DNA of 64,000 nt from Candidatus Paracaedibacter acanthamoebae (GTDB lineage: Bacteria > Pseudomonadota > Alphaproteobacteria > Paracaedibacterales > Paracaedibacteraceae). How positions within the stretch are numbered: the first letter of the stretch is position 1; each line of letters opens with the position of its first letter. The stretch is taken from contig NZ_CP008941.1 of NCBI RefSeq assembly GCF_000742835.1, positions 1,383,001 through 1,447,000 of the forward strand, read 5' to 3'. The notes beneath the pieces were generated by a model. It saw only the letters and a list, made by a program, of their open reading frames with translations, searched no databases and was not told where the DNA came from. The translations under genes and the position numbers were made by a program. Shown one piece after another: positions 46,121 to 54,561 of the stretch.

Positions 46121-46423
46121 ATGATTAATTTAGAATGTCCCCCCATAGAGACCCATATTGGGCGACAATTAAAAAAAAGACGGCTATTTTTAAATATTAA
46201 ACAGTATGGGTTAGCGAAGCTAATGGATATCACCCCACAGCAGCTTTCTAAATATGAAAAGGGAATTGATCGGATACCAGCGAGTCGTTTGTATCAATTG
46301 TGTAAGATTTTGTCTGTCACCCCGAACTTCTTTTTTGAAGGTCTAGACGGAATCTGTTTCTCCTCCATAAAGGAAGAGGTGTGGCTATATTGCGACAATT
46401 TAAGTTCAGATTGTAGGTCGTAA
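46121..46423 (+). CDS. XRE-family transcriptional regulator, cassette 2 (short C-terminus)
   Basis: 100 residues, GAGG ahead of the ATG. The HTH_3 region matches copy 1 closely (ETHIGRQLKKRRLFLNIKQY, ITPQQLSKYEKGIDR, LCKILSVTPNFFFEGLDGI). It stops after DNLSSDCRS, where copies 1 and 3 continue for about 20 residues. The other frame is open across the break (VQIVGRKMQLAVLEG), so a frameshift may have cut the C-terminal domain. Confidence 0.8.
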   Translation: MINLECPPIETHIGRQLKKRRLFLNIKQYGLAKLMDITPQQLSKYEKGIDRIPASRLYQLCKILSVTPNFFFEGLDGICFSSIKEEVWLYCDNLSSDCRS

Positions 46424-46424
46424 G

Positions 46425-46547
46425 ATGCAGCTAGCTGTCTTAGAGGGGAAATTTTATAGAACAGCTAGCCAAATGCTGACCACCTCTGGAAAGGCAAAAA
46501 CTGCTAGGCTTAGGGTATTAATGGATAAATTTTTAACAAAATCTTGA
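46425..46547 (+). CDS. Small open frame after XRE copy 2, 40 residues
   Basis: ATG 46425 to TGA 46545-46547, product MQLAVLEGKFYRTASQMLTT and further basic residues (KTARLRVLMDKFLTKS). No ribosome-binding site. It stands where the third gene of the other cassettes would begin, so it may be the shifted C-terminus of the XRE protein, a remnant of a third gene, or chance. Confidence 0.3.
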   Translation: MQLAVLEGKFYRTASQMLTTSGKAKTARLRVLMDKFLTKS

Positions 46548-46563
46548 GTTTTGAGGAGACACA

Positions 46564-47451
46564 GTGTACAACAATTGCATGAAGTTATATAAATTATTTT
46601 TCAATACAACATCGAAGGCCGCTCCTATTTTTGGTGAGGTTTTAGACGAAGTTGTCCTCGCTGTCTCATGGTATGAAATTGATGAAGACACAAATCATTG
46701 GGTCCTCGAAGCAACCCTTAATGAGGCAGCTGATTCTGAAGCCGTGCGCCACTTAATTAAGGTTACAGCCATAACTCATGGTCTAGAATCCCCGGAAATG
46801 ACGCTCGCCGAATTGCCAGATACCGACTGGTTAGAACAAACTTGGAAAAATTTTCCACCCCGTCAAATCGGCAAATTCTTTATTTACGGCAGCCATGCCA
46901 AAACAGAAATACCCGCAGATTTAATCGGTCTTGAGATTAATGCTGCGACAGCCTTTGGCTCGGGCGAGCATGAAACCACCACAGCCTGTATTGAAGCCTT
47001 AACAAAAATGCATCGCCAAAATCGCCCCTTCAAAACACCTCTCGACATGGGATGTGGATCGGGTATTTTAGCCATGGTCATTGCTAAACTTTGGGACGTC
47101 CCCGTCCTTGCTGTTGACAATGATCCTGAATCCGTTCGGGTTGCGGCAGCCAATGCTGACATGAACGGTTGTGCCAATCTTATTACCACGCTCTGTAATG
47201 ATGGATTTGCCGGCACAATCGTAAAGGAAAAGGGTCCGTTTGATCTCGTCGCTGCGAATATTTTGGCAGCCCCGTTATGCGATATGGCCCCTGACATGGC
47301 AGACTGTGTTGCAATCGCCGGGCGTATTGTCCTCTCTGGCCTTCTCACCCGTCAAATAAATGATGTTCGTCAGGCCTATGAAGCCGTCGGTTTTAAATTT
47401 ATTGAACAACACCTCATTGGTGATTGGGCAGCGTTGGTTTTAGAAAGATGA
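46564..47451 (+). CDS. prmA: Ribosomal protein L11 methyltransferase
   Basis: 295 residues. The GTG start at 46564 has GAGGAG 6 bases ahead; an ATG at 46579 is the alternative. SAM-binding motif I is LDMGCGSGILAMVIAKLW (about 160), followed by the acidic loop AVDNDP. AFGSGEHETTTAC precedes it, and the catalytic-loop region is VAANILAAPL. PrmA methylates L11 on lysines and the N-terminus. The sixA-like gene overlaps its stop codon by 4 bp. Confidence 0.95.
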   Translation: MYNNCMKLYKLFFNTTSKAAPIFGEVLDEVVLAVSWYEIDEDTNHWVLEATLNEAADSEAVRHLIKVTAITHGLESPEMTLAELPDTDWLEQTWKNFPPRQIGKFFIYGSHAKTEIPADLIGLEINAATAFGSGEHETTTACIEALTKMHRQNRPFKTPLDMGCGSGILAMVIAKLWDVPVLAVDNDPESVRVAAANADMNGCANLITTLCNDGFAGTIVKEKGPFDLVAANILAAPLCDMAPDMADCVAIAGRIVLSGLLTRQINDVRQAYEAVGFKFIEQHLIGDWAALVLER

Positions 47452-47924
47452 AAAAACTATATATCATGCGTCATGCCTCCGCTGTTGCTAATGCTTCTAA
47501 CAGAGTCTCTGATAAAGAGCGTCCTTTAAATTTTGAAGGGCGCCAACAATTGGCTAATTTACTGGTTAGCGCCCTTGGACTGTTCGATGAAGTAACGCAT
47601 GTATTGTGCTCTACCGCCACCCGCACAAAGCTAACTAGTGCAGGCTTAAGGGAAATTCTCCCCATCCAAACCAATTATCAGTTCTTAGATAACTTGTATC
47701 ATGCTTCTGCTTACAGCATCCTAGAAGAAGTAAAATTATTGCCGAATGAAGCAAGGGATGTCCTAGTCATTGCTCACAATCCAGGGGTTTCACAATTCGC
47801 CAACCTCGCCAACCCTGAGATGACTCTCGCTATGGGAACGGCCCAAATTGCCATTTATGATATTCATTCATCGGATTGGCAAGCCTTAGAATTTTCTGAC
47901 TGTCAATTTAGAAAAGTTATGTAA
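47448..47924 (+). CDS. sixA: SixA-type histidine phosphatase
   Basis: 158 residues from ATG 47448, which overlaps the prmA stop (ATGA). The RHG-like motif is MRHASAV near residue 7 (phosphohistidine-forming His); a second conserved His is in VIAHNPGVS near 109. SixA dephosphorylates phosphohistidine on phosphotransfer proteins. An upstream GTG frame would overlap prmA more and lacks support. Its stop overlaps the start of a pseudogene (TAATG). Confidence 0.88.
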   Translation: MKKLYIMRHASAVANASNRVSDKERPLNFEGRQQLANLLVSALGLFDEVTHVLCSTATRTKLTSAGLREILPIQTNYQFLDNLYHASAYSILEEVKLLPNEARDVLVIAHNPGVSQFANLANPEMTLAMGTAQIAIYDIHSSDWQALEFSDCQFRKVM

Positions 47925-48256
47925 TGGTTAGGCGTTTCACTTTAGGAATAATATCTATTGCTTTCATTTCACAAGGAAGCAGTCATGATTTAAGGAATAA
48001 TTTAGACTCTCCTTGTCCAAAAATCTTTACAGAAGAGGAGAAATTAAAAGCCTAAAAAGAATTAGAAAAAGCGAAAAATGATTACTGGCAAGAATTAGAT
48101 AAATTCAGGCCTTTACCAGCCCTGCCCTCCTTTACCTCTCGAGATCCTCAACATGACTTTATTTTTACGAGACCGAGTGTTCTGAGAACCAAGGCCCTCT
48201 ATGAAGAAGCTTTACGGCGTTTTCAGAATATCCAAGCCTCAGAGTCTAAAAAATAG
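47924..48256 (+). pseudogene. Small secreted protein gene with an in-frame TAA
   Basis: From ATG 47924 (TAATG overlap with sixA) a frame of 110 codons runs to TAG 48254-48256, broken only by TAA at 48053-48055 (codon 44). The N-terminus is signal-like (FTLGIISIAFISQGSSHD). After the stop the translation stays coding-like (KELEKAKNDYWQELDKFRPL). A one-base change such as CAA or GAA to TAA would explain it. Confidence 0.6.
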
Positions 48257-48289
48257 TAGCTTTTTAAGCGTCAAAGCATTGTCCATCTT

Positions 48290-49024
48290 CTAACTCTGCA
48301 CTTCTTGCCATAACATAGTTAATTGTGCTGGCTGGCTGAGACGATGATCTCCATCCTTAATCAATCGAACTTGAACATCGCAAGAGGTCAGTAAATTCAT
48401 AATTCGGAGAGAAGTTTCATAGGGGACGTCATGATCCGCCGTTCCATGCAGCAATCGCACCGGCAGATTACAATGAATTGAATCTTTCAATAAAAGATTT
48501 TTGCGGCCATCTTCAATTAAAACGTAACTTAAAGGCGTCCCTGCCGCATCGTATTCACTCTGCGTTATCAAATGCTTCTGCTCTTGTAATACTTGCTTTT
48601 TAGCGGGCGACAATTTTTCCCAAATTAATTCTTCCGTAAAGTCGGGGGCTGCGGCAATTCCCACAAGCTTGCGGATAAGATGAGGTCGTTGGATAGCGAG
48701 TAACAACATTAACCAGCCACCCATACTGGATCCAACGACAATTAAATCTTGGGCTTTTACAGCATCAATGACAGCAAGAATATCCCCCAACCAAGAGGAT
48801 ATTGTCCCTTGCAGAAATTCGCCGCTCGATTGACCATGACCAGAATAGTCTAAACTTAAAAAACCATATTGGTGGCGAGCTGCTTGTTCCTTTAGAAAAA
48901 CAGCCTTAGCCCCCGACATATCAGAAAAATAACCAGGTAAGAATAAAATTGTCGGACGCCCTGGCATAGGTATAAATGCATAAGCTAACTCATATGAATG
49001 ATGCGTTATAAATTGAGGTGTCAT
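48290..49024 (-). CDS. Alpha/beta hydrolase
   Basis: 244 residues. The nucleophile elbow is VGSSMGGW (Ser near residue 98), the strand before the oxyanion region is ILFLPGYFSDMSGAKA, the acid Asp sits in HGTADHDVPYE and the catalytic His in DGDHRLSQ. The layout resembles ABHD10-type serine esterases/thioesterases. Cytoplasmic. It is convergent with the pseudogene and upstream of the flagellar cluster. Substrate unknown. Confidence 0.88.
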   Translation of the reverse strand: MTPQFITHHSYELAYAFIPMPGRPTILFLPGYFSDMSGAKAVFLKEQAARHQYGFLSLDYSGHGQSSGEFLQGTISSWLGDILAVIDAVKAQDLIVVGSSMGGWLMLLLAIQRPHLIRKLVGIAAAPDFTEELIWEKLSPAKKQVLQEQKHLITQSEYDAAGTPLSYVLIEDGRKNLLLKDSIHCNLPVRLLHGTADHDVPYETSLRIMNLLTSCDVQVRLIKDGDHRLSQPAQLTMLWQEVQS

Positions 49025-49111
49025 GGTCTATAAAACTTAAGTAAGAAATGGATAGAGGTATGGAGATTACAACAAATTTTGCCTTGGGATGCAACATACC
49101 AGTCTCAATAA

Positions 49112-51211
49112 TTAAACTTGGCCCACATTTTGGACAATGGCTGAAGGATGAATTTCATTTTGCCCTAGAACCATAACAGATGGACGAACCCGAGCAATGA
49201 TAGAACGTACATAAGGGCGCAAGGTTGGATTGACCACCAATACCGCTTGATCCCCCATCATCGAAATCCGATCAAACGTCGTTTTAAAAGCAGCTATAAA
49301 CTCTTGTATTTGACTTGGTGACAAAGCCAATTGACGCACTTCACCTTCCCCCAAAAGAGCATCATTCATTGCTTGATCCCATTTAACGGTCAACGGTACC
49401 ATCTTAAGAACATGGTTTTCATCTAGGTTACTATGGGTGATTTGACGCGACAATCGTTGACGGACATGTTCTGTAATAACGGAAACATTGCGTGAATAGC
49501 CACACCCTTCGGAAATGGCTTCAATAATTGTCGCAAGATCGCGAATACTAACCCGCTCGCTCACGAGGTTTTGTAAGATCCGTTGAATACCGCCCAAACT
49601 AATTTGTGACGGAATCAGATCATTCAGCAATTTCTTATAGGTATCTCCTAACTCATCCAACATCTTTTGAGTTTCAACATACGTCAAAAGTTCAGCAAGG
49701 TTTTCCTTCACAATTTCAGTTAAATGGGTCGTCATTACCGTTGAGGCATCCACAATCGTATACCCTAATCGCTCTGCCTCACTCCGCTGACTTTCAGTAA
49801 TCCAGCAGGCCGGGAGGCCAAAAGTAGGTTCTGTTGTCGCTTCCCCTTCGACCAAAATATCCTCCCCATTCGGGTTCATCACAAGAAAATGATCGGGTCG
49901 CAAATCGCCTCGGCCTGCTTCAAGTTCTTTGACGCGAATTAAATAGGACATTCCATTGACTTGAATGTTGTCTTGAATACGAACAGATGGTAAGACAAAT
50001 CCAATTTCCTGCGCCAACTGTTTGCGCAAGTTCTTAATCTGATCTGTTAGCTTGGTTCCCTTATCCCCATTGAGCAAGGGCAACAACCCGTAACCAATTT
50101 CAATACGCAAGTAATCGATGTGACCGGGCACAATCTTTGCTTCTTCGCCAATGGAAACTTCCTCCGCCGGCGCCTTAGCTTTTTCAATAGCCTCCAAAGC
50201 TTCTTGCTGAGCCTGAGCTTGACTTTGCATCACACGCCATGCGCCAATGCCGCAAGCGATGGCTAGAATAAAGAATGGAAAACCTGGCATGCCCGGGGTG
50301 GATGCCAAAATCATCATTAGGAAAGAGCTAAGCCCTAAAACCGTTGGATTACCACTTAATTGAGAAATGAGGGCCTTATCAGCTGATCCCTCTACACCAG
50401 CCTTAGAAACCAGCATACCGGCCGCTGTCGAAACAATTAAAGCGGGAACTTGAGAAACCAGACCATCCCCAACCGTCAAAAGAGTATAGGTGGTCAATGC
50501 CTCACCAAAGCTGAGATCCATTTGTCCCACCCCAATAATGATCCCACCGATAATATTAATAAAGGTGATCAGCAATCCCGCAATGGCATCACCGCGCACA
50601 AACTTTGCCGCACCATCCATGGATCCAAAGAAATTACTTTCATCTTCCAATAGTTTACGGCGCAGTTTAGCTTCAGATTCATCAATAAGACCTGCACTCA
50701 AGTCGGCATCAACTGCCATTTGTTTACCCGGCATCGCATCTAAACTAAACCGGGCCGATACTTCGGCAATACGCCCCGAACCCTTGGTAATAACGACAAA
50801 GTTAACGATAATTAAAATAGCAAATACGATAATTCCAATCACGAAATTACCGCCCATCAAAAAACGACCAAAGGCTTCGATAACTTTGCCCGCCGAATGG
50901 GCCCCTTCATGTCCATGAGTCAAAATTACGCGGGTTGCAGCCACATCAAGCGCCAACCGGATCATTGTGGATACAAGTAAGACGGTGGGAAACGAGCTAA
51001 ACTCTAACGGACGTTCAATGAACAAAGCCGTAAACAAAATCATAATGGAAAAGAGAATGGAGAGAGCAAGCGCCATATCCAGCAAAATTGTTGAAACCGG
51101 CATGAACAACAAGATCAAAACCGCAACCAGCCCTAAGGCAAAAGCAATGTCTGTTCGCCGCGTTATGCTTGAAAGAGAAAAGCCTTGAGTGATACTGGGT
51201 GTTACTGCCAT
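49112..51211 (-). CDS. flhA: Flagellar export apparatus protein FlhA
   Basis: 699 residues. The N-terminal about 330 residues hold about eight membrane segments and the conserved cytoplasmic FHIPEP loop equivalent (ARFSLDAMPGKQMAVDADLS). The C-terminal about 350 residues form the cytoplasmic ring that docks chaperone-substrate complexes (PACWITESQRSEAERLGYT). FlhA is a core of the type III flagellar export gate. Last in fliF-fliG-fliH-fliN-flbD-flhA; flbD ends 3 bp upstream. Confidence 0.97.
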   Translation of the reverse strand: MAVTPSITQGFSLSSITRRTDIAFALGLVAVLILLFMPVSTILLDMALALSILFSIMILFTALFIERPLEFSSFPTVLLVSTMIRLALDVAATRVILTHGHEGAHSAGKVIEAFGRFLMGGNFVIGIIVFAILIIVNFVVITKGSGRIAEVSARFSLDAMPGKQMAVDADLSAGLIDESEAKLRRKLLEDESNFFGSMDGAAKFVRGDAIAGLLITFINIIGGIIIGVGQMDLSFGEALTTYTLLTVGDGLVSQVPALIVSTAAGMLVSKAGVEGSADKALISQLSGNPTVLGLSSFLMMILASTPGMPGFPFFILAIACGIGAWRVMQSQAQAQQEALEAIEKAKAPAEEVSIGEEAKIVPGHIDYLRIEIGYGLLPLLNGDKGTKLTDQIKNLRKQLAQEIGFVLPSVRIQDNIQVNGMSYLIRVKELEAGRGDLRPDHFLVMNPNGEDILVEGEATTEPTFGLPACWITESQRSEAERLGYTIVDASTVMTTHLTEIVKENLAELLTYVETQKMLDELGDTYKKLLNDLIPSQISLGGIQRILQNLVSERVSIRDLATIIEAISEGCGYSRNVSVITEHVRQRLSRQITHSNLDENHVLKMVPLTVKWDQAMNDALLGEGEVRQLALSPSQIQEFIAAFKTTFDRISMMGDQAVLVVNPTLRPYVRSIIARVRPSVMVLGQNEIHPSAIVQNVGQV

Positions 51212-51214
51212 GGA

Positions 51215-52543
51215 TTATCCCCGCATTGATAGACAATTGTTCATTTCTGACGCCTCTCCATATTCCTTTAACTTATTCCTTAAAGTTCTGATGGAAATAC
51301 CTAAGATATTGGCAGCATGTGTTCGATTCCCCGAACAATGATCAAGTGTATTAAGAATCAATTCTTTTTCCACGCTGGCAACTGTTCTGCCAATTAACAA
51401 GATTTTTTCAACGTCACTGCGTGCGGTCACTTGTAAAGATTCTTGCGTCACTTGATCAAACAAATCACTGGCTTCAATCAAATCTCCGGATGATAAAAGG
51501 ACCGCTCGATGAATGGTGTTTTCTAACTCTCGGACATTTCCCGGCCAGGGATAATTAATTAAGGCTTGGTGCGCCAAAGAAGAAAATGTCTTCTTCGATA
51601 AATTATTGAGTTCCGTAAATTTATCAACAAAGAACGACGCCAACGCTTCCACATCTTTTGGACGTTGACGAAGCGGGGGGAGTTGTAAATTAATAACGTT
51701 CAGACGATAAAAAAGGTCTTCTCTAAAAACACCCTTTTTACAGGAATCAACTAAATCGCGGTTCGAGGTGGCAATGATCCGAATATTAACCTTAACCGGA
51801 TCTGTCCCCCCCACCCTGTCAATAACGCGTTCCTGAATAGCCCGTAACAGTTTAGCTTGAAGTCGGATGTCCATTTCACTGATTTCATCCAATAGCAATG
51901 TGCCACCATTGGCTTCTTCAAATTTACCGATACGCCGCGCCAAGGCTCCTGTAAACGCCCCCTTCTCATGACCAAACAATTCAGATTCCAAAAGATTTTC
52001 TGGAATAGCGGCACAGTTAACGGAAATAAAGGGTTGCTTTGACCGATTCGATTTTGTGTGAATATAGCGCGCCATGACTTCTTTACCGGTTCCTGATTCC
52101 CCCGTGATTAAGATATTGGCTTCACTGGGAGCAACTTTATCCGCCATTTCAATCCACCGTACCATTACAGGATCCCGCGCAATCATATCATATTGATGGT
52201 TGCTAATAGCCGACAGGATGGCAGCAATCATCTCAGCTTCTGGGGGGAAAGGAATATAATCGATGGCTCCGGCCCGAATAGCAGCAGCAGCACGTTCTGG
52301 ATCAGCCTGAATACCACAAGCAACAATTGGAATATTAAAGTGTTCAGCCTGCAGTTGTTTAACCAAGGATTCAACATCATGAATAATGTCAATAAATAAT
52401 AAATCAGCACTTTGTCCCTTGCGCAGCAGATCCAACGCTTCTTTCATCGTAGCCGTCATTGTCACTTTAGCACCTTTAGCTGTTGCTAAGCGGGCGGCTT
52501 CACTAACTTGACCATCAAAGGCACTAATAATCATGACGCGCAT
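51215..52543 (-). CDS. flbD: Sigma-54-dependent flagellar regulator, FlbD-like
   Basis: 442 residues. A receiver-like N-terminus (1-120, with LLFIDIIHD but a reduced acidic pocket) precedes an AAA+ domain: Walker A GESGTGKE (near 150), GAFTGA loop that contacts sigma-54, and Walker B GGTLLLDEISE. A Fis-type HTH is at the C-terminus (NRTHAANILGISIRTLRNKL). In Caulobacter FlbD switches on late flagellar genes. The sigma-54 gene is at the left end of this window. Confidence 0.93.
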   Translation of the reverse strand: MRVMIISAFDGQVSEAARLATAKGAKVTMTATMKEALDLLRKGQSADLLFIDIIHDVESLVKQLQAEHFNIPIVACGIQADPERAAAAIRAGAIDYIPFPPEAEMIAAILSAISNHQYDMIARDPVMVRWIEMADKVAPSEANILITGESGTGKEVMARYIHTKSNRSKQPFISVNCAAIPENLLESELFGHEKGAFTGALARRIGKFEEANGGTLLLDEISEMDIRLQAKLLRAIQERVIDRVGGTDPVKVNIRIIATSNRDLVDSCKKGVFREDLFYRLNVINLQLPPLRQRPKDVEALASFFVDKFTELNNLSKKTFSSLAHQALINYPWPGNVRELENTIHRAVLLSSGDLIEASDLFDQVTQESLQVTARSDVEKILLIGRTVASVEKELILNTLDHCSGNRTHAANILGISIRTLRNKLKEYGEASEMNNCLSMRG

Positions 52544-52558
52544 GGCGAGGCTCCTTAT

Positions 52559-52933
52559 TTATCTTTCAGACTTAATGATTTCTGTCATGGTAATACCGAG
52601 GCGTTCATCAACAATGACAACTTCGCCTCTGGCAACCAATCGATTATTGACATAGATATCAACCGACTCTCCCACACGCCGATCTAATTCAACAACCGCC
52701 CCGCGGCCAAGCTTTAGTAACTGGCTGACTGGCATCACAGCCCGTCCCAGTACAGCAGAAATCTGAACTGGAACATTATAGACTGCTGAAAAATCATTAA
52801 CATCCCCTAACGTTGTTGTATCCCCACCTCCTTGTTCGAGTTCATTAAAACTTGAACTCGCTGGCTGTCCCGTTCCTGCCAGAGAATTCTCATCCGATGC
52901 CATCGTTGGATTTTTGTTTTCTTCTTCACTCAT
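52559..52933 (-). CDS. fliN: Flagellar motor switch protein FliN
   Basis: 124 residues. A Ser/Gly/Asn-rich N-terminus (1-50) is followed by the SpoA domain (VPVQISAVLGRAVMPVSQLL, then ELDRRVGESVDIYVNNRLVA and GEVVIVDERLGITM). FliN forms the C-ring with FliM and FliG. fliH ends 1 bp upstream. Confidence 0.94.
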   Translation of the reverse strand: MSEEENKNPTMASDENSLAGTGQPASSSFNELEQGGGDTTTLGDVNDFSAVYNVPVQISAVLGRAVMPVSQLLKLGRGAVVELDRRVGESVDIYVNNRLVARGEVVIVDERLGITMTEIIKSER

Positions 52934-52934
52934 T

Positions 52935-53528
52935 TTATATCTCCTTTATTTCGCTAATCTCATTAATGAGTCGATCGACTTCATCAAGCGTATTTTTTAA
53001 GACAACTTCTGCCCCACCGGTAGCCCATGAAAAACGACAATCCATTACACTTAAGGAATCATCCGTTTTTATTTGAATTTCGCCATTGGTAATTAAATCT
53101 TTGATTCTTTCACTTAACGATTGAGAAATTTGTGGATTGACAACAATCGACATGGTTGGCTTTCCCAATAGGGTTTGAGTCACTTTTTCCATACAGGTGA
53201 CAACGCGATCAACCGAGTTTTTTTCGACTTCCGTTAAGCAAATCTTTAAAGCCACTATTTTGGCTAATTGAGCCGCCTCCGAATGAATTATGGCTCTTTT
53301 CTCTGATTCTAAATTAACAAAATTAACAAGTTGTTCCTCAAATCCTGCCAGCGCCCGCGCTAAATCAGCTTCAATCAGGTGTTGCTGCGTATTTTTTCCT
53401 TCATCTATGCCTTTGCTATAAGCCAACTCACGCATAGCAACGGCCTGATCCTCCGTATATTTAGGTGCATTCTCGTCAATCGGTTTTGGTTTTTCAAAAT
53501 CGTGATTAAATGTAAATTTTTCAATCAT
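52935..53528 (-). CDS. fliH: FliH-like flagellar assembly protein
   Basis: 197 residues. A charged N-terminus is followed by a long helical stretch (MRELAYSKGIDEGKNTQQHL) and a C-terminal FliH/V-ATPase-E-like domain (VTCMEKVTQTLLGKPTMSIV). The call rests on this layout and on the position between fliG and fliN. FliH regulates the export ATPase FliI, whose gene is 6 kb away in another cluster. Confidence 0.8.
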   Translation of the reverse strand: MIEKFTFNHDFEKPKPIDENAPKYTEDQAVAMRELAYSKGIDEGKNTQQHLIEADLARALAGFEEQLVNFVNLESEKRAIIHSEAAQLAKIVALKICLTEVEKNSVDRVVTCMEKVTQTLLGKPTMSIVVNPQISQSLSERIKDLITNGEIQIKTDDSLSVMDCRFSWATGGAEVVLKNTLDEVDRLINEISEIKEI

Positions 53529-53541
53529 AGTACCTCCTCCC

Positions 53542-54561
53542 CTATCCGATCAAAGCATCTTCGGCATCACCACCCTTACGGATGACAATTTCACCTCTAT
53601 TAGCCAGATCTTTTGTGGTAATAACGATATAATTTTGTGCTTCATCCACGTCTTTAACGCGCACCATTCCCATGGATTGCATGTCTTCTCGCATCAATTT
53701 TCCAGCACGTTCGGACATATTGCTAAAGAATTTCTCTTTGATAGCATCATTCGCCCCTTTAAGAGCCAATGCCAATTTAGTTTTATCAATAACCCGGACA
53801 ACGGCTTGAATCCCTTGACTATCCAGCTTGAGCATATCATCAAAGGTGAACATCAAATTCTTGATTCTTTCAGCATCATCAGGACTGCTTTCTTCAAGGT
53901 TTCCGATCATTTTTGCTTCGGTTTGACGATCAAGGAAGTTAAAGATTTCAGCCACCAATTCATAAGAATCGCGCTTGCTGGCCTTAGAAATATTGCTCAT
54001 AAATTCGACTCGTAAGGTCCGTTCAATATCATCGAGTATTTCACGCCGCACACTTTCCATTTTCAACATACGCATGATAACTTCCATCACTAACGAATCA
54101 GGTAACAACGTCATAACGCGGGCCGCATGTTCTGGGCGAATCCTTGTTAAAACCACACTAATAGTTTGCGGATATTCGTTTTTTAGATAGTTTGCTAATA
54201 ACTCTTCATTGATATTGCTTAGCTTATCCCACATTGTGCGACCAGCCGGCCCACTAATTTCTTCCATAATTTGGGCAACTTTTTCCTGTGGTAATGCCTT
54301 TGTTAGCAACCGCTTTGTACTTTCAGGCGTACCAATTAAAGCCCCGGTCGTGGATAACTGATCAACAAAATCACTAAACATAACTTCCACCACATTGGAC
54401 GAGACTTTGCCCAGATTGGTCATGGTCACAGCAATTTCACGGATTTCGGATTCATCTAGGTGTTCAAAAATTCTCTGCACTTGCTCTTCACCCAACGCAA
54501 GTAATAGCAAAGAAACCCGTTCCACACCGTTTAGGCTTATGTAGTCTTTTCTTGTTTCCAT
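53542..54561 (-). CDS. fliG: Flagellar motor switch protein FliG
   Basis: 339 residues, normal length. N-terminal FliF-binding domain (LNGVERVSLLLLALGEEQVQ), middle ARM domain with the EHPQ-type region as KNEYPQTISVVLTRIRPEHA, and C-terminal torque domain with charged helices (NMSERAGKLMREDMQSMG). It overlaps the end of fliF by 25 bp. FliG transmits torque from the stator. Confidence 0.96.
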   Translation of the reverse strand: METRKDYISLNGVERVSLLLLALGEEQVQRIFEHLDESEIREIAVTMTNLGKVSSNVVEVMFSDFVDQLSTTGALIGTPESTKRLLTKALPQEKVAQIMEEISGPAGRTMWDKLSNINEELLANYLKNEYPQTISVVLTRIRPEHAARVMTLLPDSLVMEVIMRMLKMESVRREILDDIERTLRVEFMSNISKASKRDSYELVAEIFNFLDRQTEAKMIGNLEESSPDDAERIKNLMFTFDDMLKLDSQGIQAVVRVIDKTKLALALKGANDAIKEKFFSNMSERAGKLMREDMQSMGMVRVKDVDEAQNYIVITTKDLANRGEIVIRKGGDAEDALIG

